A stretch of DNA of 64,000 nt from Acidobacteriota bacterium (GCA_028749115.1 JAQURD010000011.1:1-64000), one strand, 5' to 3'. Counted from the first letter of the stretch, positions 1 through 8,285 are shown. The notes: generated by a model not told the origin, from the sequence alone. Made by a program: numbers and translations.

Positions 1-854
1 TGGTCATAGATCCTGCCCCGGCTGGAGGACTGGCTTCAATCACAGACCTGGTTGAGAATTATCCTGGCTTTCCGGAGGGAATCAAAGGTCACTTGCTCAT
101 GGCCTCTTTCCGGCAACAAGCTAAAAAATTTCAAGCAGAAATAATCGAAACCATGCCTGTCAATTCAGTTGAGCTTTCTGATCCAGAAAAAAGAGTGTTG
201 ACTGGTGGAGGCACGTTCAAAGGCAGAGCTCTGATTATTGCCGCCGGCACGAGGTATAAAGAGATCGGCATAAAAGGCGAAAATGAATACAAGGGCAGAG
301 GGGTATCATACTGTGCTACCTGTGATGCTCCTTTATTCAGAGGCAAGGATATTATTGTCATCGGCTGCGGCAGCTCAGGCATTCAAGAAAGCTTGCATCT
401 TCTGCAGTTTGTCAACTCTATTACCCTGGTTGAATTCTTGCCGCACATGACAGCCGAGCCTATTTTGCAGGAGAGAATAAAAAGGCAAAAAAATGTGAAC
501 TTCCTTTTTCAGCACCGACTATTAGAAATATATGGAGAACGGACTGTCAGGGGAGTTAAAGTTGAAGATGTCAAGACGGGCACAGTCAGAGATATCAAAG
601 CTGATGGAGTTTTTATCTTTGTTGGCTTAGCCCCAAATTCTGAGATGTTTAAAGAGATAGACAAAGATCGCTCCGGCTTTATCCTGACAGAGGAGAAAAC
701 TCTTCGAACTAACCTGGCTGGGATTTATGCTGCTGGCGATATCAGGGCTAAAACCTTGAGGCAAATCACTACTGCCGTCGGTGACGGAGCTCTGGCTGCT
801 TATTCTGTTAAGCAATATCTCGATCAACTCGAAGCAAAAAAAGAAGACAATTAA
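1..854 (+). CDS. Thioredoxin reductase-like flavoprotein (5' end missing)
   Basis: The reading frame is open from base 3, so the gene begins before the window. The first codons read the family segment GGL.....VENYPGFP, which precedes the first ATG-type codon, so no internal start is needed. The redox-active CATC (bases 312-323) sits in the usual SYCATCDAP context. A second nucleotide-binding motif follows (VIGCGSSG), and the C-terminus has GIYAAGDIR....RQ...AVGDGA, the FAD-binding end. Family role: NAD(P)H- and FAD-dependent reduction of thioredoxin or a similar small dithiol protein in the cytoplasm. The second Rossmann motif differs from the common GGGDSA of NADPH-specific TrxR, so ferredoxin-like or NADH use is possible; the sequence alone does not decide. 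It converges on the next gene, with only 6 bases between the two stops. Confidence 0.9.
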   Translation, partial: VIDPAPAGGLASITDLVENYPGFPEGIKGHLLMASFRQQAKKFQAEIIETMPVNSVELSDPEKRVLTGGGTFKGRALIIAAGTRYKEIGIKGENEYKGRGVSYCATCDAPLFRGKDIIVIGCGSSGIQESLHLLQFVNSITLVEFLPHMTAEPILQERIKRQKNVNFLFQHRLLEIYGERTVRGVKVEDVKTGTVRDIKADGVFIFVGLAPNSEMFKEIDKDRSGFILTEEKTLRTNLAGIYAAGDIRAKTLRQITTAVGDGALAAYSVKQYLDQLEAKKEDN

Positions 855-860
855 TTAAGA

Positions 861-1826
861 TTAGCTAATTTTATGCTGGCGATGGAGCCTGAAAGTCACG
901 TTTTTATAGCGGTCAATGGTGGCCAGCCCTCCGATTGGTACAGCCATCATGCCTCCCGGGACATTGTGTCCAAAGTTTGAAACTGACAGGATGGGCAGTG
1001 GGTTTTTCCTGGCCTTCCTTTTTTGAATGATATCGCTTAGATAATTTCTGACAAAGCGCAAATTTTCTTTCTGAATTGCCCGGTAATTTCCATTTTTACT
1101 GTAACTGGCTAGGGAACCAATAACCAGGCCTTTAATTTCCTTGAAAACCCTATGACGGCGGAGGGCGGCCAGCAGGCGATGCAGGTCTTCCACATCAATC
1201 TGAATATCTTCAAAAAACAGGATATATTTTTTCCAGTTAAAGGCTGGCGGCTCTTTTCTATTTAGAAAATTGACAAAGGTGGAGAGGTTGCCGCCCAGAG
1301 GTATGCCTGATAATCTTCTTTTCGGGGGATCAGTCAGCCAGGCCCTCCCATGATATTGAATTGGCCGGTCAAAAAACAAATCTTCTATTTTCTTCAAATT
1401 TCCGCGCCCCAGGTGGAGGGTTGGGAAGTAAACAGCTGGTATGCCGGAATTATAATAAATTTCATTTAAAAGAAAAGTGAAATCAGAAAAGCCTACTAAG
1501 AGCGGTCTCCTTTCTTTTAACATCCTGTAATCTTTTTTGTCAATTTTAAACAGAATGTCTTCAGCTCCCGTCCCGCCGGCAACCGAGATAATCAGATCTG
1601 ATTGCCTGATCGCTTCCTTAAAGCTTTCAGCCCGGTCATCAAGCGGAGCAGTCACATGATCTATCAATTCATCACTGGAAAAAAGATAGGGGCTGACGTC
1701 AATTTCAACCTGGCCCAGAATACCGGTCAGATACCGGATGGTCTGGCTGACCCGGCTTTTCTCAGATCTCGGCAAACAGGTCGAGGGAGCAATCAGACTG
1801 ACTCTTTTTATTTGAACCCCGGTCAT
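861..1826 (-). CDS. LD-carboxypeptidase (peptidase S66 family)
   Basis: A 321-residue protein with the S66 layout. It opens with a VSLIAPS strand. The nucleophile serine lies in the turn LVGFSDFTFLLN (family GYSD/GFSD). The conserved Glu is in LFFEDIQIDVEDLHRLL, and the catalytic His is near the end in VSNFGHNVPGG. Family members cleave the L,D bond of murein tetrapeptides during peptidoglycan recycling, or detoxify peptide antibiotics (MccF type). Those with LdcA-like lengths of 300-330 residues, as here, are usually recycling enzymes. No signal peptide is visible, so cytoplasmic action fits. The start at the ATG of MTGVQIKRV leaves only a short tail before the first conserved strand. Confidence 0.85.
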   Translation of the reverse strand: MTGVQIKRVSLIAPSTCLPRSEKSRVSQTIRYLTGILGQVEIDVSPYLFSSDELIDHVTAPLDDRAESFKEAIRQSDLIISVAGGTGAEDILFKIDKKDYRMLKERRPLLVGFSDFTFLLNEIYYNSGIPAVYFPTLHLGRGNLKKIEDLFFDRPIQYHGRAWLTDPPKRRLSGIPLGGNLSTFVNFLNRKEPPAFNWKKYILFFEDIQIDVEDLHRLLAALRRHRVFKEIKGLVIGSLASYSKNGNYRAIQKENLRFVRNYLSDIIQKRKARKNPLPILSVSNFGHNVPGGMMAVPIGGLATIDRYKNVTFRLHRQHKIS

Positions 1827-1961
1827 GTTGAAAAGTACCCGTCAAGAGATAAGATTGTTTAGTAAGACTAACAGAAAAAGCAGCCTTTGGCAAGACGGCT
1901 GGAGATTAACCGGGCGGGCAGCCAGGCCCCAAAAGCAGTTAACTGATAGAGAATAAAGAAC

Positions 1962-3386
1962 TTAAGAGGCCTGAAAAGACTTTAAAACATCTCCTGTTTG
2001 TGACTCTCTTATTCTTCTTAAGGCCCGAAGCTCTATCTGCCTGATTCTTTCCCGGGTAAGATGAAAATGCTGACCGATTTCTGAGAGAGTATATTCATGC
2101 CCGTCCTTTAATCCATAGCGCATGGTGATAATGTCTTTTTCTCTGTCCGAAAGGCTGTTCATGGCCCGGAGCAGGTTTTCTTTTAGACTGGCCTGGAGAC
2201 AAGACTCGAACGGGCTAACTGCCCGGCTGTCTTCGATAAAATCAGATAAAACCGAGTCAGCCAGGTCATTAACCGGTGTCTCTAAGGAAATTTCCTCCTG
2301 GGAGAGAGTGACCAGGTCAGGTATCTGGCTGGCCCTCAGTCCCATCTTAGAGGCCAGCTCCTTTTCCGTTGGCTCTTTTCCTTCTTTCTGAAGATGCTGT
2401 CGGGCCAGCTTTTTCATCCGGTAGATGGTTTCTACCAGGTGAACGGGCAGGCGGACAGTTCGGGCCTGATCGGCTATCGCCCTGGTGATGGCTTGTCTGA
2501 TCCACCAGGTGGCATAGGTAGAGAATTTATGTCCACGGTGATAGTCAAATTTCTCGGCAGCCCTGATCAAGCCAAGATTGCCTTCTTGAATCAGATCGAG
2601 AAGGCTTAAGCCATGATGCTGAAATTTTTTGACGATCGAAACCACCAGCCTTAGATTGGCAGCAATCAGCTCATCCATCGCCTCCCGCCTCAACTGTGCT
2701 GCCCTGGTGATTTGCTTTTCAATTCTTTCTAATTTTAGCTGTTCGGCCCTGGGGCTCGAACGGGCTTTATCTCTTAAGTGCTGAATTATTTTCTTTACCA
2801 GCTCATATTTTTTGTCCCAGCGGAGGTCAAGTTCTATGGCTTGCTGCCTGATTCTGACCCCAAGTCTGACCCGGGTGAGCCTGTTCTTCCTGTTAGCGGG
2901 TAGAGACATAAGTCTGAGAGCCAACCGCCGGATAGAGGTTAACCGGGCCAGTGCCTGTCTGGCTGTTTTTTTTATGTTTCCCGGGCTGTAATCATTTTCC
3001 GGCAGATTAAACCAGTGGCCCACCTGGTCCGGCCTGTTTTTTACTTCCCGGTAAAGAGATTCAAGCTCGGACAAAGCCAGGTCTGTCTGCAGAAGGGCTG
3101 TTACCATGGCCATCTCGCCTCTTTCTATCTGCCGGGCCAGTTTGAGCTCTTTTTTCTTAGACAGAAGAGAAATATGGCCCATATCCTGTAAATAAACCTT
3201 AATGAGGTCAGAGGGAAAAGCCAGGTTGTCCTCATTATCAACCTGGCTTACGGACTGGCGGGAAGAAGGTGAGAAGGAATTTAAAGAATCCTGGCCTTCT
3301 GCCCCGGCCAGCTCAGCCTCTAGACTGACTGGCCAATCCGCCAACCGGTAGAGTTTTGATTCTCTATTGATTTCAGGCTCAGCCAT
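1962..3386 (-). CDS. RNA polymerase sigma factor, RpoD/RpoS type
   Basis: This is a sigma-70 family factor of about 474 residues. Region 1.2 lies near residues 60-95 ([11 protein letters not shown]). A charged helical insert of about 130 residues follows, resembling the non-conserved region of primary sigma factors. Region 2 is near-canonical ([30 protein letters not shown]), and region 4.2 carries [20 protein letters not shown]. The insert and the near-RpoD region 2.4 suggest a group 1 or 2 factor; no region 1.1 is evident, so primary sigma is likely but not proven. I start it at [10 protein letters not shown] because AAGGAG lies just upstream; a frame extension to 3440 has no such site. A promoter-like pair and a cluster of GGTTA-type inverted repeats lie upstream. 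Confidence 0.85.
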   Translation of the reverse strand: MAEPEINRESKLYRLADWPVSLEAELAGAEGQDSLNSFSPSSRQSVSQVDNEDNLAFPSDLIKVYLQDMGHISLLSKKKELKLARQIERGEMAMVTALLQTDLALSELESLYREVKNRPDQVGHWFNLPENDYSPGNIKKTARQALARLTSIRRLALRLMSLPANRKNRLTRVRLGVRIRQQAIELDLRWDKKYELVKKIIQHLRDKARSSPRAEQLKLERIEKQITRAAQLRREAMDELIAANLRLVVSIVKKFQHHGLSLLDLIQEGNLGLIRAAEKFDYHRGHKFSTYATWWIRQAITRAIADQARTVRLPVHLVETIYRMKKLARQHLQKEGKEPTEKELASKMGLRASQIPDLVTLSQEEISLETPVNDLADSVLSDFIEDSRAVSPFESCLQASLKENLLRAMNSLSDREKDIITMRYGLKDGHEYTLSEIGQHFHLTRERIRQIELRALRRIRESQTGDVLKSFQAS

Positions 3387-3428
3387 TATTTTCTCCTTAT
3401 ATCCGATAAATCCGATAAGATTAATATA

Positions 3429-3456
3429 AATATAAGCCAATTAGGCAAAAAATCAA
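3429..3456 (-). promoter_or_regulatory. Putative promoter of the sigma factor gene
   Basis: On the minus strand TTGATT (3456-3451) and TATATT (3434-3429) are separated by 16 bases. The predicted start is about 36 bases before the chosen ATG and leaves room for the AAGGAG site. Two mismatches from consensus at most per box. Confidence 0.5.
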
Positions 3457-3516
3457 GTAGTTTTTTTAGATAAAGAATGAGTTGAGTGGCCGGGGGAAGG
3501 CTAAAACAGGCTGGAG

Positions 3517-3547
3517 GGTTAACCAGATGGGTTATAACCAGGTTACC
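3517..3547. promoter_or_regulatory. Cluster of GGTTA-type dyads upstream of the sigma gene
   Basis: Three related elements lie within 31 bases: GGTTAACC (3517-3524), GGTTATAACC (3530-3539) and GGTTACC (3541-3547). The first two are perfect inverted repeats. They sit 60-90 bases upstream of the predicted sigma promoter and just past the 3' end of the endonuclease V gene. An operator array is possible; no regulator is identified. Confidence 0.3.
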
Positions 3548-3577
3548 AGGCGATTAGCTGCCGGCTGTGGCCCCAGA

Positions 3578-4252
3578 CTAGAATGACCAGGCACCCTGGC
3601 TCAGTTTGACTGTTACCTGATGGGCCTGCCTTAAAGGCTCAGGCAGGCGGTAGCCCTGGAGACAGGCTTGAATGATTCTCAGGGTATCCTCAAGGTTAAT
3701 CAAATGGCCGGGTGAAACAAAGACCGGCTTAACTCCTGTCCGGCTTCGGAGGCAATAGCCGACAATTTCTCCTTTTAATTCCAGGGGGCTGAACCGGCCT
3801 TTTTCCCGGCCTGGCTCCTGGTAGCGGCCAACGAGGTGAGATTTAGCACAGCCGGCGGAAGGCAGACCAGAGATAATGCCGATAAAAGTGGCCAGACCCA
3901 TCTTTTTAGGATGAGCTATTCCCTGACCATCAAGGAGGATAAGATCAGGCCTCCCGGCTAATTTTGATAAACCGGCCATAATAGCTGGTCCTTCTCTGAA
4001 GGATAAATAGCCAGGGCGGTAGGGAAAAGTTATTGGCTGGCGAACTCTCTGAGTCTCGATGAGCCGTAGCTCTGGAAAAGTAAATAGGAGAACTGCAGCC
4101 AGAACTTCAGTCCCGGTAAAAGCGGCATCAGCCGCCGCCAGGAATTCTGGCTCTTTCTGGAGAGGTTGAAGCTTTAATCTACCGAGAAGTTCTTTCTGAA
4201 TCTGCCGGGCCTTATCAAAATCGGCGGGATAAAAAAATTTATTCCAGTTCAT
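3578..4252 (-). CDS. nfi: Endonuclease V (deoxyinosine 3' endonuclease)
   Basis: At 224 residues this is the standard length for Nfi. It has the family signatures in order: an Asp in the AAADAAFTG strand (first metal ligand), PYRPGYLSFREGPAI (wedge and conserved Glu), and LLLDGQGIAHPKKMGLATFIG (catalytic Asp and DNA-binding loop). The enzyme nicks DNA one base 3' of deoxyinosine and other deaminated bases, starting alternative excision repair. It is monocistronic, reading toward the sigma gene with 190 bases between them. A good promoter lies immediately upstream. Confidence 0.93.
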   Translation of the reverse strand: MNWNKFFYPADFDKARQIQKELLGRLKLQPLQKEPEFLAAADAAFTGTEVLAAVLLFTFPELRLIETQRVRQPITFPYRPGYLSFREGPAIMAGLSKLAGRPDLILLDGQGIAHPKKMGLATFIGIISGLPSAGCAKSHLVGRYQEPGREKGRFSPLELKGEIVGYCLRSRTGVKPVFVSPGHLINLEDTLRIIQACLQGYRLPEPLRQAHQVTVKLSQGAWSF

Positions 4253-4272
4253 CTTGTCTTCAAACTGTGGCT

Positions 4273-4301
4273 ATTATAAGCTTCTATCTTTAAGATGTTA
4301 A
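4273..4301 (-). promoter_or_regulatory. Putative nfi promoter with flanking dyad
   Basis: The minus strand reads TTAACA (4301-4296), 17 bases, TATAAT (4278-4273). The start would lie about 13 bases before the nfi ATG. The -35 side is embedded in an inverted repeat, AAGATG (4292-4297) and CATCTT (4316-4321). Confidence 0.5.
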
Positions 4302-4397
4302 TCAAAGATGGAGAACATCTTCAATCAGGTCAGTTTTGCCGGGTTCCAGGCGGCTTGATGTGCTTCAGGTAAAGGGGCAACCAGGCCGGGGAGGAAG

Positions 4398-5171
4398 ATG
4401 GTGATTGTTTCTTTTGATGTTGATGGCGTTCTGGTTGAGGTCAGTCAGACCTATCATCGTGCTTTAGCTGAAACGGTTGGCAAGTTAATAGACCGGCCAG
4501 TTTCAGAGAAAGAGATTCTTAACCTGAAAGCTGCTTTAAAGCTGAATAATGACTGGGATGCGACCGTGGCCGGTCTGGTTTTTTATCAAAGTGGTTTTGC
4601 TCTGAATGATTTTATCAGTCTGGCTTTGCCTGGTCCGCCTGATTATCGTAAGTTTTACCAGCTAGCCAGAGGGTTGAATGTTAACTTGCCTGATTATTCA
4701 GAGGTGAAGTTAATTTTTGAAAATATCTATCACTGTTATCAACCAGGTGAAAATTTGAGAATTAACGCTGACCTTCTGGCTGAAATAAGAAAAATAGCCA
4801 GAATTATGGCGGTTATCACTGGCCGGACAGGAGAAGATCTTAACCTGACTTTTAAGCAGCACGGGCTGCACCGGTATTTCGATTATTTTATTACAGAAGA
4901 TGATCTGCCTTCAGTTGATGGCCGCAAGCCGGCAGCCTATCCATTACGGCGGCTTTTGAACTTTACCGGTTATTCTCCCCCTGTCTGTCATGTTGGCGAT
5001 ACTGAAGCGGACCGGTTAATGGTTAAAAATTATGAAAGAGAAGAAAATAAGAATGTCATTTTTATCCTGTTTGAACATCAGTTTAACCAGCAGGTTGAGG
5101 CTGATTTCAGAGTTAATAAGGCTGAAGAGTTGCTGAGCGTTCTAAAACAGATAGCTAGAGCGGCAGGCTGA
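4398..5171 (+). CDS. HAD superfamily phosphatase (subfamily IA)
   Basis: A 257-residue HAD hydrolase. Motif I is FDVDGVLVEVS at the N-terminus (nucleophile and acid/base Asp), motif II is AVITGRT (Thr), and motif III/IV is the C-terminal Lys in DGRKPA plus HVGDTEADRLM. The segment LKLNNDWDAT in the cap matches the HAD-IA group that also includes proteins fused to, or neighbouring, histidine and sugar-phosphate genes, but the substrate cannot be read from sequence. The start ATG follows GAGGAAG. It stands alone between a divergent nfi and the small-RNA locus. Confidence 0.8.
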   Translation: MVIVSFDVDGVLVEVSQTYHRALAETVGKLIDRPVSEKEILNLKAALKLNNDWDATVAGLVFYQSGFALNDFISLALPGPPDYRKFYQLARGLNVNLPDYSEVKLIFENIYHCYQPGENLRINADLLAEIRKIARIMAVITGRTGEDLNLTFKQHGLHRYFDYFITEDDLPSVDGRKPAAYPLRRLLNFTGYSPPVCHVGDTEADRLMVKNYEREENKNVIFILFEHQFNQQVEADFRVNKAEELLSVLKQIARAAG

Positions 5172-5268
5172 CGGGCAGCGAAGAAGGTCTGAATTTTATC
5201 GCTGCAAGATTTTATGGAGAGGCTGAGAATCAATTTCATCTAAATTTTAAATGAGGTCATTTGAAATA

Positions 5269-5298
5269 TTGACAGCCTTGAAATTTATTGACTATAAT
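5269..5298 (+). promoter_or_regulatory. Consensus sigma-70 promoter of the small RNA
   Basis: Perfect TTGACA (5269-5274) and perfect TATAAT (5293-5298) lie 18 bases apart. No protein start follows; transcription would begin near 5305, exactly where the closing stem of the RNA begins. Confidence 0.85.
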
Positions 5299-5304
5299 CA
5301 AATT

Positions 5305-5381
5305 GCTGGCTGGAGAGGGATCCTCCTTAGCCCCGCTTCCTTTTCCTTTGAAACCTTGGCTCCTCACCAGCCAGCCTTTTT
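5305..5381 (+). ncRNA. Small structured RNA with pyrimidine-rich, anti-Shine-Dalgarno loop
   Basis: About 77 nt long. The 5' end GCTGGCTGG (5305-5313) pairs perfectly with CCAGCCAGC (5367-5375). The helix continues past one A/A mismatch with GAGG (5315-5318) and CCTC (5362-5365). The 3' arm runs into C and five T (5377-5381), a typical intrinsic terminator end, so the whole RNA ends in its own terminator stem. The loop is pyrimidine-rich and contains TCCTCCTT (5321-5328), complementary to a full Shine-Dalgarno sequence, then CCCCG and a TTCCTTTTCC tract. It lacks the conserved apical motif of SRP RNA and is too short for 6S or tmRNA. No known family is recognised; a trans-acting translational repressor is an inference. 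Confidence 0.75.
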
Positions 5382-5710
5382 ATAAGCCTGACATTTTGAA
5401 CAGGTTAGTTCTCCAGCCTGGTTGGTAAAAAATAAATCGTTTATTGAATAATGATAAGATGTCGTTGAGGTTAACCTGGAGATTAAGGGCCAGAATATCA
5501 ACTTTTCTCCTTCTTCTTCCTGATCCTGTTTTCATCGACTGGTTCAGGCAAGAGTTTTAAATATTACCGGCCTGGAAGAAACATGCCGCCTGGTAATTTC
5601 CAGATTAAGTTTCGGAGGCGGCAGCCTGATTTCAATAAGGATAACAGGGGTGACGGGCAGTTAATCAAAAATTTATAATTATAGCTGGTTAAACTGATTT
5701 AAGATCCGCC
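5382..5710. other. Intergenic stretch without recognised gene
   Basis: About 330 bases between the small RNA and the 3' end of the next leftward gene. The only structure noted is an inverted repeat, GCCGCCT near 5585 and AGGCGGC near 5617, without a T-run. No open frame of note and no promoter pair were seen. Confidence 0.5.
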
Positions 5711-6526
5711 TTAAGAACCGAAAAGGGAGTGGGGAATTAGATAAAGAACCAGGGTCAGAAGTGAAGCTCCCAGGACCCAGCTTCTTTTCGGTTCAGCTTT
5801 CCGGCCAGAAAGCAGGGCAACCAGCCAGCCGATCATGATGACCAGGGTTTTGGTGTCAGTCAGATCCCGGCCTAGCGGGAAGCCTGTCCAGAAATAGCCA
5901 AAGGCCATTTTTTGAATAACGGGCCCAAGAATAAATCCGCCAATGAAAATCGTCACTGCAGCCCATTTAGAATAAGTGCCTGTTTTTTCTGTCGGGCTAA
6001 GGGCAGCCAGACCAGCCCGCATCGAAAATAACATGCCAAGAAACATGACTAAAATGTGGGCCAGTAAAACCGGAGTCGAGACTTTCCCCTTAAACCTGAT
6101 GACGACTGGTTTTTCCCCGGTGAGTGAGATTTCCTGGCTGTCTTTAACTAGATGGACAAAATATTCAAGCTTGCCGGCCGCCGGCTGTTTGGGCAAAAAA
6201 CCGGTAAGCTGCTGGCCATCAGTTTTCATCAAGAGGATATTCCAGGGCTTATCTTCCTTCAGCCACCTGAACTGTAGATATCCCTGAACCTGGCCAGCCA
6301 GACTGGCCGGGAGGTTGACGGCGACCGGGCAATCATTCAGATTGTCAGCGCTTCTTGGTAATCTAAAACTAATTTTCTCACCAAGAAAGCTAACCTCACC
6401 CTTAACCGGATAAGACGGGCCGGTCATCCTCTGGTAGATAACCAGACCGATGGTTAGCATGACAGCCAGAAACCAGAAAAGGCCTGAGGTCTTAAGATGG
6501 CGATTGCTTTGGATCTTTTCTTCCAT
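5711..6526 (-). CDS. Membrane protein with an extracytoplasmic beta-rich domain, unknown function
   Basis: About 271 residues if started at MEEKIQSNRH, 7 bases after the stop of the upstream small membrane gene; an extension to 6580 would overlap that gene. One transmembrane helix near the N-terminus (LFWFLAVMLTIGLVIYQ) is followed by about 120 residues of hydrophilic, probably beta-sandwich sequence. Four hydrophobic helices follow (HILVMFLGMLFSM, AAVTIFIGGFILG, TLVIMIGWLVALLSG, LGASLLTLVLYLIP). I do not recognise the family. It probably forms a transcriptional unit with the DUF5668-like gene before it. Confidence 0.7.
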   Translation of the reverse strand: MEEKIQSNRHLKTSGLFWFLAVMLTIGLVIYQRMTGPSYPVKGEVSFLGEKISFRLPRSADNLNDCPVAVNLPASLAGQVQGYLQFRWLKEDKPWNILLMKTDGQQLTGFLPKQPAAGKLEYFVHLVKDSQEISLTGEKPVVIRFKGKVSTPVLLAHILVMFLGMLFSMRAGLAALSPTEKTGTYSKWAAVTIFIGGFILGPVIQKMAFGYFWTGFPLGRDLTDTKTLVIMIGWLVALLSGRKAEPKRSWVLGASLLTLVLYLIPHSLFGS

Positions 6527-6533
6527 GGGAAAA

Positions 6534-6893
6534 TTAAACTTTCTTTTTAAAAGCTGGCCTGAAAAGTATCCAGAGCCCAACCAGGATAAGCAGGGAAGGC
6601 CAGAGATAACGCTCGATTCTTTCCATCTTAATCAGGATCATAAAAACACCCAGCAGGATAAGAAACAGGGCAGAAGCTGATTTTCTGAATCCCCGGGAAA
6701 TATAGATTAAGAGGCCAATCAGGATGAAGATGGCAGGCCAGTAGTCAGCCAGCGTCTGGCCAAAATCAATAATATTAAGCTGTTCGAGCAGAAAAAGAAT
6801 CCCGATAATAATTAAAAACAGACCCCAGAAAACCTGCCTTTCCCGTACCCGGTTGGCAGTTTTTTCTCTTTTTTGATCTTGTTCCATAGCCAT
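6534..6893 (-). CDS. Small membrane protein, LiaF/DUF5668-like transmembrane region
   Basis: The protein has 119 residues. A charged start (MAMEQDQKREK) is followed by two pairs of closely packed hydrophobic helices, WGLFLIIIGILFLLEQLNI...YWPAIFILIGLLIYIS and a second similar repeat FLILLGVFMILIKM...LWPSLLILVGLWILF. The WP.....IGL pattern, repeated twice, is characteristic of the LiaI/LiaF-like transmembrane domain. Such domains occur in envelope-stress proteins, but no LiaF C-terminal domain is present. It lies immediately upstream of, and in the same direction as, the membrane protein ending at 5711. Confidence 0.7.
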   Translation of the reverse strand: MAMEQDQKREKTANRVRERQVFWGLFLIIIGILFLLEQLNIIDFGQTLADYWPAIFILIGLLIYISRGFRKSASALFLILLGVFMILIKMERIERYLWPSLLILVGLWILFRPAFKKKV

Positions 6894-6949
6894 TTAAGCT
6901 ATAGCATAAGCCAGGATTTTTTGCCACTAATTTTTTCAGCTTCACCAAT

Positions 6950-8152
6950 TCAATCGGCAGTCAATATCAGGAATGGTTTCTGATAGAAATTTTTATAAAG
7001 TGGCCGTAGCCGCTCCTGATCATAGTATTTGTCGAGATCTATCCGCTTTTTATAGCTGGAAACTATCTCCAGCGGAATGTGGTCGTATTCACCATTTCTC
7101 AAACAGACCATCCGGCCAGTCTTGTTCTCCATGACCAGATCCAGAGCCAGGTTACCGTAGGCCATGGGCACGATGGAGTCAATGGCATCCGGATCGCCGC
7201 AGCGAACGAGGTAACCCAATTTTTGATTGATGACGTTAATTCGGCGCCCGTTGTTATATTTGGGAGATAATTCTCTTAGCATGGAAGAAATCCTGTCGCC
7301 AATCCCGCCCAGTTTCTTATGGCCATACATATCGGTTTCTTCGCTTTCAAAAATCATGTCTTCTCCTTCAAAGGCTGCTCCTTCCGAGACGAGAACAACG
7401 GCATAGTGGCTGGGATTATCACGGCGGTCCTGGCTGAGCAATTCACACAGCCTGTCTACATTAAATTTAAATTCGGGAATAACACAACGATCAGCTGCTC
7501 CGGCCATGGTTGGCAGCAGAGCCGTATAACCGGCATAACGGCCAAAAACTTCAATGACCAGAAAACGTTCATGTGAGCCGGCTGTAGTGCGTAGGGCATG
7601 CGTCAGGCTGATGATTCTGGTCAGGCAGGTGGAATAACCGATGCAATAATCAGTCCCGGGAACGTCGTTATCCATAGTTTTAGGAATGGCCAGAACTTTG
7701 ACGCCCAGCTGCTGGAGGTGAAGGGCATAACTTAAAGTGTCGTCACCGCCAATGGGAATCAAATAATCTATCCCTAAATAATCAAGATTCTTAAGAACTT
7801 CTTCGGTCAGATCGTTGCTTTTCTGGTTATATTTATTTCGCAGATGAAGAGGCACATTGACATCAGGGATACTGCTTGGCCTGGTGCGGGAAGTATGGAG
7901 AAAAGTCCCGCCGCTCCGTCCGGTTCTGTCCACAATTTCTTCAGTCAGCTCCGTGTAGTATTCCTGGTTGTCGGCTTCTTTATCATGGGCCATTTCAATT
8001 AAGCCGGCCCAACCGCGGCGGATGCCAATCACCCTGTAACCCTCTTTTATAGCTCTGATCGTTATAGCTCTGATGGCTGGGTTTAAGCCCGGGACGTCCC
8101 CTCCGCCGGTCAGTATTCCAATTACGCCTTTTTTATTTTTTACGATGGGCAT
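6950..8152 (-). CDS. 6-phosphofructokinase, probably pyrophosphate-dependent
   Basis: A 400-residue phosphofructokinase. The N-terminal GILTGGGDVPGLNPAIRA loop binds the phosphoryl donor. The donor-specificity positions are Asp138 in IGGDDT (residues 135-139) and Lys158 in IPKTMDND. In E. coli ATP-PFK the equivalent residues are Gly104 and Gly124; Asp plus Lys is the established signature of pyrophosphate-dependent enzymes. PKTMDND carries the catalytic Asp. It would phosphorylate fructose 6-phosphate reversibly using pyrophosphate, saving ATP in glycolysis. Its partners gap, pgk and tpiA lie near 34-37 kb. The ATG follows AGAAGGAG. ATP use cannot be excluded without assay. Confidence 0.9.
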   Translation of the reverse strand: MPIVKNKKGVIGILTGGGDVPGLNPAIRAITIRAIKEGYRVIGIRRGWAGLIEMAHDKEADNQEYYTELTEEIVDRTGRSGGTFLHTSRTRPSSIPDVNVPLHLRNKYNQKSNDLTEEVLKNLDYLGIDYLIPIGGDDTLSYALHLQQLGVKVLAIPKTMDNDVPGTDYCIGYSTCLTRIISLTHALRTTAGSHERFLVIEVFGRYAGYTALLPTMAGAADRCVIPEFKFNVDRLCELLSQDRRDNPSHYAVVLVSEGAAFEGEDMIFESEETDMYGHKKLGGIGDRISSMLRELSPKYNNGRRINVINQKLGYLVRCGDPDAIDSIVPMAYGNLALDLVMENKTGRMVCLRNGEYDHIPLEIVSSYKKRIDLDKYYDQERLRPLYKNFYQKPFLILTAD

Positions 8153-8256
8153 CTTTTTGCTCCTTCTATCTTTTTAATTCAAGTTTTTGATTAATTATAT
8201 TAGCCCTTATTCTTTTAAACTCAAGCTTCAGCTTTTAGTCCTTTTGGCTTTTTTAA

Positions 8257-8285
8257 ATTATAGAATAATAAAATTACCCCAGCAA
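8257..8285 (-). promoter_or_regulatory. Putative promoter of the phosphofructokinase gene
   Basis: The minus strand reads TTGCTG (8285-8280), 17 bases, TATAAT (8262-8257), with a leader of about 98 bases. A second TATAAT-like box lies closer to the gene near 8195, with a TTGAGT 19 bases upstream. Confidence 0.45.

Noticed and set aside
2122-2609. Plus-strand frames opposite the sigma gene
   Set aside because: They are shadows of conserved sigma-70 regions on the minus strand.
5305-5381. SRP RNA or 6S RNA identity for the small RNA
   Set aside because: It lacks the SRP apical GGAA/GGAAGCAGC-type motif on either strand, and is far too short for 6S RNA.
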